Source: CAYJFX01 sp964370315
Lineage (GTDB): Bacteria > Spirochaetota > Spirochaetia > Treponematales > Treponemataceae
Assembly: GCA_964370315.1 (NCBI GenBank)
Contig: CAYJIS010000014.1
Span: forward strand, 1 to 33,802
Length of the DNA stretch: 33,802 bases
Reading direction: 5' to 3'
Every line of letters begins with the position of its first letter. Position 1 is the first letter of the stretch. The notes below the pieces were generated by a model. The model did no database searches. It was not told the origin of the DNA and saw only the letters and a program-made list of their open reading frames with translations. Made by a program: the position numbers and the translations under genes. Below are positions 21,759-29,388 of the stretch, piece by piece.

Positions 21759-24056
21759 ATGGATTTGTTCGAAAGTCAAACAGCAAAAGCAAATGACGGT
21801 CCCCTTGCTTCTCGTATGAGGCCGAGAACTCTCGATGAGTATATAGGTCAAGATCACATCGTTGGGAAAGGGCGGCTTTTGCGTCGTGCAATTTCTGCCG
21901 ACCAATTAACATCGGTTATATTTTATGGTCCTCCTGGAACAGGAAAGACTACGCTCGCACGTGTTATTGCAAATCATACAAAAAGCATATTTGTTACGTT
22001 AAATGCTGTTTTAACAGGTGTTCAAAATATACGGGAAGCTATTGCACAAGCCGATGAGCAACGAAAGCTGTATCAAAAGCGTACCATACTCTTTGTAGAT
22101 GAAGTACATAGATGGAATAAAAGTCAACAAGATGCACTTTTACCATGGGTTGAAAATGGTACTATTATCCTTGTAGGGGCAACTACTGAAAACCCATTTT
22201 TTGAAGTAAATAAAGCCTTAGTAAGTCGTAGTCGTGTGTTTCAATTAAAGGCGCTTACAAAAGACGATCTTTTTAACGCAGCAAAGGCGGCTCTTTCGGA
22301 TAAAGAGCGAGGTTATGGAAACTGGAATGTAGAGTTTGAAGATGGTGCCTTAGAGCATCTTGTAGAAACAGCAAATGGTGATGCTAGAAGTTTGTTGAAT
22401 GCTCTTGAACTTGCCGTGCAAACGACGCCAGAAAAATGGCAGCCTACAATTGATCCAATTCAGCCACCAATTGGTAGTACTATCTTTATTTCGTGCGAAA
22501 CAGCAGAAGAAAGTATTCAACGAAAGGTTGTCTTATATGATAAAGACGGAGATTATCACTATGATATTATTAGTGCTTTTATAAAAAGTCTTCGAGGACG
22601 AGACCCTGATGCTGCAATGTATTGGATGGCAAGAATGCTTCGTGCAGGAGAGGATCCTCATTTTATATTTAGACGAATGATAATATCTGCTTGTGAAGAC
22701 ACAGGACTAGCTGACCCAAATGCCATAAATGTTGTACAATCTTGTGCTGCAGCTTTTGATAGAATTGGACTGCCTGAAGGGCGTTTTATGCTTACTCAAG
22801 CGGCCCTCTATTTAGCTACTTGTCCCAAATCAAATTCTACACTATGTTTTTTTGATGCTCTTAAAGCAGTTGAGCAAGAAGATGCCGAAGTGCCAAATCA
22901 CCTTCGAGATTCAAGTAGAGATGCAGAAGGGTTTGGGCATGGGAAGGGGTACATGTATCCTCATGCATATCGAGACCACTGGGTCGATCAACAATATTTA
23001 CCGGACTCTCTTAATGGTAGGGTGTTTTATAATCCTTCTGATCAGGGTTATGAAAACTCAATTCAGCAAGATGTTCTATCAAGAAGAGAAATTCAAATTG
23101 CATCTATGATAGAACAACAGACTCAACCAGGTTTTGCAGGCAGTGCACATGCACCAATTCTCGTTGGAATACCAGGACTTCAAGTCGGTGAAAACCTTAC
23201 CTTTAGCCCAGGTGATAAAGACAGAAGCTCAAAGCAAAAAATGTGGCAACAGAGAACAGAATCTGAAAGAGGCCAAACACTTTTAGATATTAGAAATGAT
23301 ACAACAAAGCTTGCAAACCTCGTGCGACATCACCGAACGCTCATTATGAGTGCAGATGATGGATTGTTACTCTGGGACATTTGGCGGAAGACGCCAGAAG
23401 GATTTACTGTTGGCCTTTGCAAAACCCAACAAGGACTAGATATATTAGAACAATATTCTTTAACCATGGAATTTATAGAACGGCCGCACTTACTACTCGA
23501 TATCAAGGACATGGTTGATACCGAGTTTGACAGAGTTTTTTATCGAAACCCTATGTCGAACAAGGAAACTAGTGTAGAGTTTCTTGAATCCCTCCGTAAA
23601 TTAGCTCAGTGTTTTACCAAGGGCTCTGTTGTAATAATTAGTCAACAAATTCCACAAAAGGCGCAAAGACTTTCAACTCTATTATTGAATAGCGATACTA
23701 GCAAAGAACACAGTGCTATTTTGCAAAAAGTTCTCGAAGCAGAAAATGCCTTTTATACGAATAATGAAAACCCCTTGTTTAACTGGAATGCAAAAACTAT
23801 TGAAGGTGCCTTAGGTGATAGTGGTCTATTTCAAGAAATACAATGCTTAGAAAAAACATATACAGAGTTTCGAACTGTGTATGTAGATGATATTGAGCGA
23901 TGGTTTAATACAGAAACCTCAACATATGCAAAGTTTTTAAAGAGTTTTCTTGGACAGGAAACATTTGCTCAGTTTAGAGCCTTATTTGAAAAAAAGGCAG
24001 GGCAAGGTCGCTTTACTTGGAATACATGTATTGACTACTTTGTTGCAAGTGTATAA
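21759..24056 (+). CDS. rarA: RarA/MgsA AAA+ ATPase with extra C-terminal domain
   Basis: The first ~420 residues are a full replication-associated recombination protein A: RPRTLDEYIGQDHIVG, Walker A GPPGTGKT (57-64), Walker B ILFVDEVHRWNKSQQD, sensor GATTENPFFEVN, the arginine-finger and oligomerisation helices, and the C-terminal KGYMYPHAYRDHWV / QQYLPDSLNGRVFY. It acts at stalled forks with SSB. About 330 more residues follow that ordinary RarA lacks. They start around DIRNDTTKLANLVRHHRTLI and include MSADDGLLLWDIWRKTPEG, which resembles motif I of class I methyltransferases, though the glycines are few. I recall similar RarA/unknown-domain fusions from cyanobacteria. ATG 21759 is read from a leaderless promoter. 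Confidence 0.9.
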   Translation: MDLFESQTAKANDGPLASRMRPRTLDEYIGQDHIVGKGRLLRRAISADQLTSVIFYGPPGTGKTTLARVIANHTKSIFVTLNAVLTGVQNIREAIAQADEQRKLYQKRTILFVDEVHRWNKSQQDALLPWVENGTIILVGATTENPFFEVNKALVSRSRVFQLKALTKDDLFNAAKAALSDKERGYGNWNVEFEDGALEHLVETANGDARSLLNALELAVQTTPEKWQPTIDPIQPPIGSTIFISCETAEESIQRKVVLYDKDGDYHYDIISAFIKSLRGRDPDAAMYWMARMLRAGEDPHFIFRRMIISACEDTGLADPNAINVVQSCAAAFDRIGLPEGRFMLTQAALYLATCPKSNSTLCFFDALKAVEQEDAEVPNHLRDSSRDAEGFGHGKGYMYPHAYRDHWVDQQYLPDSLNGRVFYNPSDQGYENSIQQDVLSRREIQIASMIEQQTQPGFAGSAHAPILVGIPGLQVGENLTFSPGDKDRSSKQKMWQQRTESERGQTLLDIRNDTTKLANLVRHHRTLIMSADDGLLLWDIWRKTPEGFTVGLCKTQQGLDILEQYSLTMEFIERPHLLLDIKDMVDTEFDRVFYRNPMSNKETSVEFLESLRKLAQCFTKGSVVIISQQIPQKAQRLSTLLLNSDTSKEHSAILQKVLEAENAFYTNNENPLFNWNAKTIEGALGDSGLFQEIQCLEKTYTEFRTVYVDDIERWFNTETSTYAKFLKSFLGQETFAQFRALFEKKAGQGRFTWNTCIDYFVASV

Positions 24057-24077
24057 TAATTTATAGTATCCAATAAA

Positions 24078-24107
24078 AAAAAGCTTCACATTTTTGTGAA
24101 GCTTTTT
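24078..24107. terminator. Bidirectional terminator between rarA and ilvE
   Basis: A perfect 13-bp stem (24078-24090 with 24095-24107) around a TTTT loop, with an A-run on the left and a T-run on the right, so it can stop transcription from both sides. It serves the convergent rarA (+) and ilvE (-). Confidence 0.92.
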
Positions 24108-24121
24108 CTGTATATATTTTA

Positions 24122-25210
24122 TTATAGCACTTTATGGTTCCAACCATTTACATCTTCAACTAAGCCGTATTGGCCGCCTTTTAATAAGCGCTGAATTTTT
24201 TCACCAATAGGTCCAGCTTTTCTTTCATTAAAAACTCTCTCTGTGCCGTTGTGGGTAATACTTTCAATAGGAGTAATACCAGCGGCAGTCCCTGTTACAA
24301 AGCACTCAATTGCATTTTCCATTACTTCATCTATCGAAATGAGGCGCTCTTGAGTTTTTATTCCGTGCTGACTTGCAAGTATAAGGACGCTTTCTCGTGT
24401 AATTCCAGGAAGAATTGTGTCTCCGAGTTCTGGTGTAACAAGTGTTCCATCTTTTAATACAAAGAACATATTGCAAGATGATCCTTCTTGTATATATTTT
24501 TTTTCTTCCGCATCAAGGTACACAACTTCCATATAGCCTGCATTCTCTGCTTCTTTTTTAGCTAAAATTGAAATAACATAATTTGCAGCACACTTTATCC
24601 ATCCTGTTCCACCTGGGGTTGCTCTAACTCTTTTTGTTGTTATAGCTTTAGAGTTTCCACCCTTGAAGTATGAAGATACCGTAGTCGCACAAATTACAAC
24701 CATTGGAGTCTGTGCAATCCCTAGTCCTATTGCACCTTCAGTATTCATAAAAGGTCTAAAATATATGGATTTTGCAGATGCATAGTTGTCTTTTTCCCAT
24801 TCTTCGTCGTATTCTGGTATATAACCGAGCTCTGCGTTTCGTCTGATAAATTCTTCGCTGGCTTTTAAGTACATATCTTCAGGAAAACGCGGGCACATTA
24901 GACCTTCCATTGAGTTTGCAAATCTTTTTGCATTTCTATCTGGGCGGAAGATGCAAACCGAGCCGTCTTTTGTTGGAAATCCCTTCATTCCTTCGAAACA
25001 GCCAAATCCATATTGGCTCGTATAACTTACTGATGGCAAATGCAATTGATTTCTATTTTCATGTATTTTTTGCTTTTCTTCATCGCTCATTTTTTGAAGT
25101 TCAGCGTAAGAGACTCTATCAAATTCGACCCATTTTTCATTCCATGTTTTTGTATCTGGATTATATGTTGCGATATAACTAATTGGGTACATTTCAAGTG
25201 AAAACGCCAT
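24122..25210 (-). CDS. ilvE: Branched-chain amino-acid aminotransferase
   Basis: PLP enzyme (fold type IV) that performs the last step of valine, leucine and isoleucine synthesis. Motifs: YGFGCFEGMKGF, FRPDRNAKRFANS, the cofactor lysine region (GWIKCAANYVISILAKKEA), YIQEGSSCNMFFV, LPGITRESVL and FVTGTAAGITPI. The start ATG 25210 (MAFSLEMYPISYIA) follows GGAGG (25216-25220) at 5 bases. An upstream in-frame ATG at 25222 overlaps that Shine-Dalgarno sequence and is not used. 362 residues, normal. The upstream region has a promoter with a possible operator. No other ilv/leu gene adjoins. Confidence 0.94.
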   Translation of the reverse strand: MAFSLEMYPISYIATYNPDTKTWNEKWVEFDRVSYAELQKMSDEEKQKIHENRNQLHLPSVSYTSQYGFGCFEGMKGFPTKDGSVCIFRPDRNAKRFANSMEGLMCPRFPEDMYLKASEEFIRRNAELGYIPEYDEEWEKDNYASAKSIYFRPFMNTEGAIGLGIAQTPMVVICATTVSSYFKGGNSKAITTKRVRATPGGTGWIKCAANYVISILAKKEAENAGYMEVVYLDAEEKKYIQEGSSCNMFFVLKDGTLVTPELGDTILPGITRESVLILASQHGIKTQERLISIDEVMENAIECFVTGTAAGITPIESITHNGTERVFNERKAGPIGEKIQRLLKGGQYGLVEDVNGWNHKVL

Positions 25211-25239
25211 TGTTTCCTCCATATTTGATGTTTTAACTT

Positions 25240-25289
25240 GTGACCGTGTCACGTTTTAATAATATAACAGTTTCTTAAGTAATTGTAAA
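25240..25289 (-). promoter_or_regulatory. Promoter of ilvE with downstream inverted repeat
   Basis: Minus-strand TTTACA (25284-25289) and TATATT (25261-25266) are 17 bases apart; +1 is expected near 25254. Directly after it GTGAC and GTCAC (25240-25252, 3-base spacer) form a perfect inverted repeat at about +2 to +14, a good position for a repressor site. The regulator is unknown. Confidence 0.5.
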
Positions 25290-25341
25290 GGGGGAAGGAA
25301 GAAGCAGGGATAAAAAAAAATGAAATAATCGAAATTTAAAC

Positions 25342-25370
25342 TTGTACAAATGTGCAAAATTATGTATAAT
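25342..25370 (+). promoter_or_regulatory. Promoter of the NTF2-SDR-FAD operon
   Basis: TTGTAC (25342-25347) and a perfect TATAAT (25365-25370) are 17 bases apart. +1 is near 25377, giving a leader of about 50 bases. The -35 box is part of the palindrome TTGTACAA (25342-25349). Confidence 0.65.
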
Positions 25371-25427
25371 AAATAAAATTGAAAAATATTTCAATAAGGT
25401 TTATATGTGGAAAAAAGGAGAGTATAC

Positions 25428-25904
25428 ATGAATGATGTAGTAATACCCAAGGCGACAAGAATTACCCCTAAAAAAAAGCTTTGCCCTGATACGGTTAGAT
25501 TTATGTGGTCTAAAACGTATAATGCCGAAGGACTTCCCGATTGGACCCATATTTTTCCCTATTATGATGACAGTGTTGTGTTTCAAGACTGTATCCAGCG
25601 AATAGAAGGCTTTGAAAACTTTAAAGCTTTGTGTAATCGTTTAACAAATCGATGTACCAGTTTACGGATGGACTTAAATGACATTATTCAAAATGGAAAT
25701 GTTATTGCTTTTGATTGGAAGATGACCATGTCATTTAGGAAGTCACCTGATACACCTATTTTTGGCTTTACAAAATTAACATTAGGGAAAAATGGAAAAA
25801 TAATCAGTCAAAGAGACTATTATGATTTATGGGGAGATATTTTTAATGGTATTCCTGGGTTTCGAAAATTATATCGCAGTTTTATGAGTCGATTTTTTGG
25901 ATAA
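25428..25904 (+). CDS. NTF2-like (SnoaL-type) protein
   Basis: A 158-residue protein with the NTF2/SnoaL cone fold pattern: an N-terminal helix (FMWSKTYNAEGLPDWTHIFPYY), DSVVFQDCIQRIEGFENFKAL, then strands ending in KLTLGKNGKIISQRDYYDLW and a C-terminal helix IPGFRKLYRSFMSRFF. The ending (G-K-I-I-x-x-R-D-Y-x-D followed by a short hydrophobic/basic helix) resembles NTF2-family proteins found beside SDR and FAD oxidoreductase genes in gammaproteobacterial lipid-modification operons, from memory. Start ATG 25428 follows AAGGAG. The GTG at 25407 precedes the Shine-Dalgarno sequence and is rejected. First gene of a three-gene operon. Ligand or activity unknown. Confidence 0.75.
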   Translation: MNDVVIPKATRITPKKKLCPDTVRFMWSKTYNAEGLPDWTHIFPYYDDSVVFQDCIQRIEGFENFKALCNRLTNRCTSLRMDLNDIIQNGNVIAFDWKMTMSFRKSPDTPIFGFTKLTLGKNGKIISQRDYYDLWGDIFNGIPGFRKLYRSFMSRFFG

Positions 25905-25938
25905 AGAAAATACGTTGATGTAAGTAAAAGGAGGTTGT

Positions 25939-26862
25939 ATGGCTTATGTAGTACCAGAAGAACTTTCATTCCTTGTTAACAGGAATAAGAAACAAAAAAC
26001 TACAAATGTGTCTTTAAATAAAAAAAACTGTGTAATTACAGGGGCTACTTCGGGAGTAGGTTTGGAAGCTGCAAAGAAGCTCGCCTTACATAATGCAAAT
26101 CTTGTCCTTGTTGCAAGAAATGGGGAAAAGGCAGAGATTGTAAAGGATACCTTACTTTTGCTTAATCCAAAAGTAACGATTGATATAGTAATTAGTGATT
26201 TTAGTAGGTTGGGTGACGTAAAAAAAGCAGCAGAAGAAGTATTACAAAAGTATAAAAAGATTCATCTACTCATAAATTGCGCAGGTATTCATTCTACTAC
26301 AAAACGATATACCGATGAAGGATTTGAGCTTGTGTTTTGTGTTAATCATCTTGCGCCTCTTTTGTTTACTTTGTTGTTAGGAAATTGTCTAATAAAAAGT
26401 ACTCCAGCACGGATAATACAGGTAAATTCAGAAGGGCATCGTTTTAATGGTTTGTCAGAAGAAGACTTACATTGGGATAAAAGAATATATACAGGATTAA
26501 GAGGCTATGGAGCATCAAAAACAGCACAATTAATGAGTGTGTGGGAGTTATCTGATATTTTTATGCCACAGGGTGTTACTATTAACGCAATACATCCTGG
26601 TGAAGTAAAAACTGCTATCGGGAGTAATAATGGATGGCTCTATAGATTTTTTACAAAATATGTAACATCTATTTTTCTTAAAGATGCAAGTATTGCTGGT
26701 AATGCCATATACTATCTTGCTGCAGCTGATAGCCTTAGTACTATAAGCGGAAGGTACTTTAATCTAACATATGAGGAAAAACCAGCAAGACATGCATTAA
26801 ATAGGGAGAAAGGGAAGCGGATATATGAGGAATCAATAAAGTTGATAGAACAATTCTTGTAA
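25939..26862 (+). CDS. Short-chain dehydrogenase, retinol-dehydrogenase-like
   Basis: NAD(P)-dependent oxidoreductase of the SDR superfamily, 307 residues. The cofactor motif TGATSGVG is at 34-41, NCAG in HLLINCAGIHS, catalytic Ser164 (QVNSEGHRF), and Tyr190/Lys194 in YGASK; then INAIHPGEVKT. The order and spacing, and the TDEGFE..NHLAPLLFT region, resemble the RDH11-14/WWOX type that acts on lipophilic alcohols and aldehydes. The 28 residues before the cofactor fold form an extra N-terminal tail. AAAGGAGG (25928-25935) is a strong Shine-Dalgarno sequence. Middle gene of the operon. Substrate unknown; a hydrophobic alcohol/ketone is likely. Confidence 0.88.
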   Translation: MAYVVPEELSFLVNRNKKQKTTNVSLNKKNCVITGATSGVGLEAAKKLALHNANLVLVARNGEKAEIVKDTLLLLNPKVTIDIVISDFSRLGDVKKAAEEVLQKYKKIHLLINCAGIHSTTKRYTDEGFELVFCVNHLAPLLFTLLLGNCLIKSTPARIIQVNSEGHRFNGLSEEDLHWDKRIYTGLRGYGASKTAQLMSVWELSDIFMPQGVTINAIHPGEVKTAIGSNNGWLYRFFTKYVTSIFLKDASIAGNAIYYLAAADSLSTISGRYFNLTYEEKPARHALNREKGKRIYEESIKLIEQFL

Positions 26863-26897
26863 GATAAATTTTGTTGTGTATTCTGTGAGGAGGAAAT

Positions 26898-28562
26898 ATG
26901 AAACATTATGATGCTATTGTTGTAGGTGGAGGAATTGCTGGTTTAACTACGTGTGCGTACTTATCTAGGAATGGAGCAAATGTCTTGCTTATTGAAAAAG
27001 AAAACGAAGTTGGGGGCTTGGTTAAATCATTTAAGTACAAAGATTTTATGTTTGATTGTGGTATTAGGGCAATTGAAGTTTCGACTGGCGTACTTTCAAT
27101 GCTCAAGGACTTATCGATAAATGTAGAATTTTTAGAAAATCCTGTTACTACAGGAATTGGAAACAATATGATTTCAGTCACAAGTAAAGACAGTATAAAC
27201 GATTATCAAAAACTTCTTAATAAAACATTTCCTGATAATATAAAGGATATAGAAACAATTATCACACATATAAAACAAATAATGATATATATGGATAACA
27301 TGTATGCTATTGACAATCCTTTGTTTAAAGATTTTAAAAATGATTATGATTATATTTTCAAAGAACTTTTTCCATGGATGTGTAAGTTTATAACTACTCA
27401 AAAAAAATGTAATGAATTACAAGTTCCCGTTTATGAGTACCTTTTTAAGTTTACGAAAAACCCTAAGCTTGTAGATATGATCGGGCAACATTTTTTTAAA
27501 GACAGTTCTGCATTTTTTGCACTTAGTTATTTTAATATCCATTGTGATTATATGTATCCTAAAGGAGGAGTAGGAACATTAACACAGAGTATAAAAAACT
27601 ATATTCTTTTACATGGAGGACATATTAATACTGGCTCAAGCGTTAGCAGTATTGCTCCATCGGTGAACACTATAGTTGATGAAAAAGGAAAAGAATATTC
27701 TTATAATACACTTGTATGGGCAGCAGATACAAAAAGTTTTTATAGAATAATTAATTTAGAAAGAATTTCCTGTATAAAAACAAAGAAAAAAATATATGAA
27801 AAACAATTAGAGTTAGAAAATTTAAAAGGAGGAGACTCTGTTTTAACATTATATGCAACGATTGATTTACCACCGAAATATTTTGAGCAAAAGAGTAGTG
27901 CACATAGTTTTTATACTCCAGTAAGTGATGGATTATTAAGCATGGATTGTGATGAACGATGTTTCCTAGAATTGGAAGGAAAAGCACTTCTACAGTGGTG
28001 TAAAGAGTACTTTAATAAAACTACTTACGAGATTTCAATTCCAGTATTAAGAGATAGCAAGCTTGCACCAAAAGGTAAAACCGGGATTATAGTAAGCACA
28101 TTAATGGACTTCGAAGTTGTTAATAAAATAAAAAATGTTGGGTTGTATGGAGATTTTAAGAAATTTGCACAAAGTACAATTTTGAAGGTTCTAGATAAAT
28201 CAATTTTTCCAAAGATTGCTACATCAGTTATTGATAGCTTTGTTTCTACACCTCTCACAATTCAGCGTGTTACTGGAAACTCTGGAGGAGCAATTACAGG
28301 TTGGGCTCACACTAATGATATAATTCCGTGTATTAATAAAACCATTAGTATTTCTCAATCTAGTAAAACTCCTTTTAAAAATGTTTTTCAAGCCGGTCAA
28401 TGGACTTTTAGTCCTGCAGGAGTTCCTATAGCTATTATTACCGGAAAACTAGCAAGTGATGCTGCCGTACGCTATCTAAAAACTCAGTCCTTAAAAAATG
28501 CTTTAACGACAATTCCTTCTTATGAACATCATCCTATGGGAAAAAAGGCTTTGTTTAGATAA
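26898..28562 (+). CDS. FAD-dependent oxidoreductase, phytoene-desaturase/retinol-saturase-like
   Basis: A 554-residue flavoprotein of the CrtI/CrtN/RetSat superfamily. It begins with the dinucleotide-binding motif VVGGGIAGLTTCAYLSRNG (8-26) and the acidic end LLIEKENEVGGLVKSF. YPKGGVGTLTQSIKNYILLHGG is the family's second conserved segment, and the C-terminal FAD site is NVFQAGQWTFSPAGVPIA. Enzymes of this group (de)saturate or isomerise polyene lipids. No membrane span or signal peptide. GAGGAGG precedes ATG 26898. Last gene of the operon; no phytoene synthase or other carotenoid gene is nearby, so carotenoid synthesis is not implied. Confidence 0.85.
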   Translation: MKHYDAIVVGGGIAGLTTCAYLSRNGANVLLIEKENEVGGLVKSFKYKDFMFDCGIRAIEVSTGVLSMLKDLSINVEFLENPVTTGIGNNMISVTSKDSINDYQKLLNKTFPDNIKDIETIITHIKQIMIYMDNMYAIDNPLFKDFKNDYDYIFKELFPWMCKFITTQKKCNELQVPVYEYLFKFTKNPKLVDMIGQHFFKDSSAFFALSYFNIHCDYMYPKGGVGTLTQSIKNYILLHGGHINTGSSVSSIAPSVNTIVDEKGKEYSYNTLVWAADTKSFYRIINLERISCIKTKKKIYEKQLELENLKGGDSVLTLYATIDLPPKYFEQKSSAHSFYTPVSDGLLSMDCDERCFLELEGKALLQWCKEYFNKTTYEISIPVLRDSKLAPKGKTGIIVSTLMDFEVVNKIKNVGLYGDFKKFAQSTILKVLDKSIFPKIATSVIDSFVSTPLTIQRVTGNSGGAITGWAHTNDIIPCINKTISISQSSKTPFKNVFQAGQWTFSPAGVPIAIITGKLASDAAVRYLKTQSLKNALTTIPSYEHHPMGKKALFR

Positions 28563-28594
28563 AAAAATGTCTAGTAGAATTATCTACTAGACAT
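28561..28594 (-). terminator. Terminator of the secreted-protein gene
   Basis: A perfect 12-bp stem (28567-28578 with 28583-28594) around a 4-base loop, followed on the minus strand by a run of T's (28561-28567). On the plus strand there is no T-run after it, so it mainly serves the minus-strand gene, though the stem may also slow transcription from the FAD gene, whose stop it adjoins. Confidence 0.85.
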
Positions 28595-28617
28595 CATACA
28601 TAATAGAGGGTTATAGG

Positions 28618-29388
28618 TTAGTTAAAAGAAGTTTCAACTGCATACATTGTAAATCCTGATTCATCTTCAACACCAAATTCAATGAAGGCTGTTTGTCCTG
28701 GTTGCAAGGTTCCTCCATCATAAGTTAATACACTTCCATTACTAAGAGCGATATTTGTAGTTAGATTTGAGACTTCTTGGTTTGTATAGTTAGTTATGTG
28801 GCCTCCAAGAATATAGTCTTCATGTGTATAACTAATAACAGTTTGTATGCCATTTTCATTTATTACAAAGGAGTCGGCAATAGAAGTAGCCTCAAGAGCT
28901 AAAAGTTCACCTTTTTCAAAAAGTCCATATCGAGGGGCATTGTCTGAATCAATACTAATTGACCATCCATTATTTAAAAGAGATTGTTCTTGGGCATTGC
29001 TTAGATATAAAGCTACAGGAACTGAAGATGAGCGGCTTATAATTGCGGTATCTTCTTTAATAACTATATCATTGAACTCTAAATCTCCGATTACTCCAAG
29101 CGTAATGCTTGCAACGTTTGTTCCTTGTCCATTGTTAATGCTAAGTATTGTATTAGAAACATCGCTTGGTAATAAGTTTGTTACGGTACCTTCAATAGAG
29201 TTTGTGCTGGTATTAAAATTTAAATCAATAGCAATACCATCAATCACGCCTATCCAAGATCCTCCTCCTGAAATAATAGGACTTTGACTGAGTTCAGAAG
29301 TACCAGAGGCAAAAGCCATACCTGTCATGCTTATTAATGCAAGCATACATACCAATACTGTTTTTCCAATTTTCTTTGTTAATGTCAT
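28618..29388 (-). CDS. Secreted protein with two beta-sandwich-like repeats
   Basis: A 256-residue exported protein. Residues 1-27 are a signal peptide (MTLTKKIGKTVLVCMLALIS, cleavage probably after AFA), without a lipobox. The mature part appears to contain two related beta-rich domains. The first has SIEGTVTNLLPSDVSNTILSI with LGVIGDLEFNDIVI. The second has ILGGHITNYTNQEVSNLTTNI with LQPGQTAFIEFGV. This G-x-(V/I)-T-N...V-S-N pattern recalls FxLYD or CARDB-type domains, but I cannot assign a family. ATG 29388 follows AAGGAG; the GTG at 29406 lies before it. It stands alone between the redox operon and the two-component genes, with its own terminator. Function unknown. Confidence 0.75.
   Translation of the reverse strand: MTLTKKIGKTVLVCMLALISMTGMAFASGTSELSQSPIISGGGSWIGVIDGIAIDLNFNTSTNSIEGTVTNLLPSDVSNTILSINNGQGTNVASITLGVIGDLEFNDIVIKEDTAIISRSSSVPVALYLSNAQEQSLLNNGWSISIDSDNAPRYGLFEKGELLALEATSIADSFVINENGIQTVISYTHEDYILGGHITNYTNQEVSNLTTNIALSNGSVLTYDGGTLQPGQTAFIEFGVEDESGFTMYAVETSFN

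Noticed and set aside
25407..25427. GTG 25407 as start of the NTF2-like gene
   Set aside because: It lies before the Shine-Dalgarno AAGGAG that places the start at ATG 25428.
26898..28562. Carotenoid biosynthesis locus
   Set aside because: Only a CrtI-like enzyme is present; no phytoene synthase, cyclase or ketolase gene adjoins.
28847..29287. 146-codon plus-strand open frame opposite the secreted-protein gene
   Set aside because: The minus-strand gene has signal peptide, Shine-Dalgarno and terminator; the plus frame has none.
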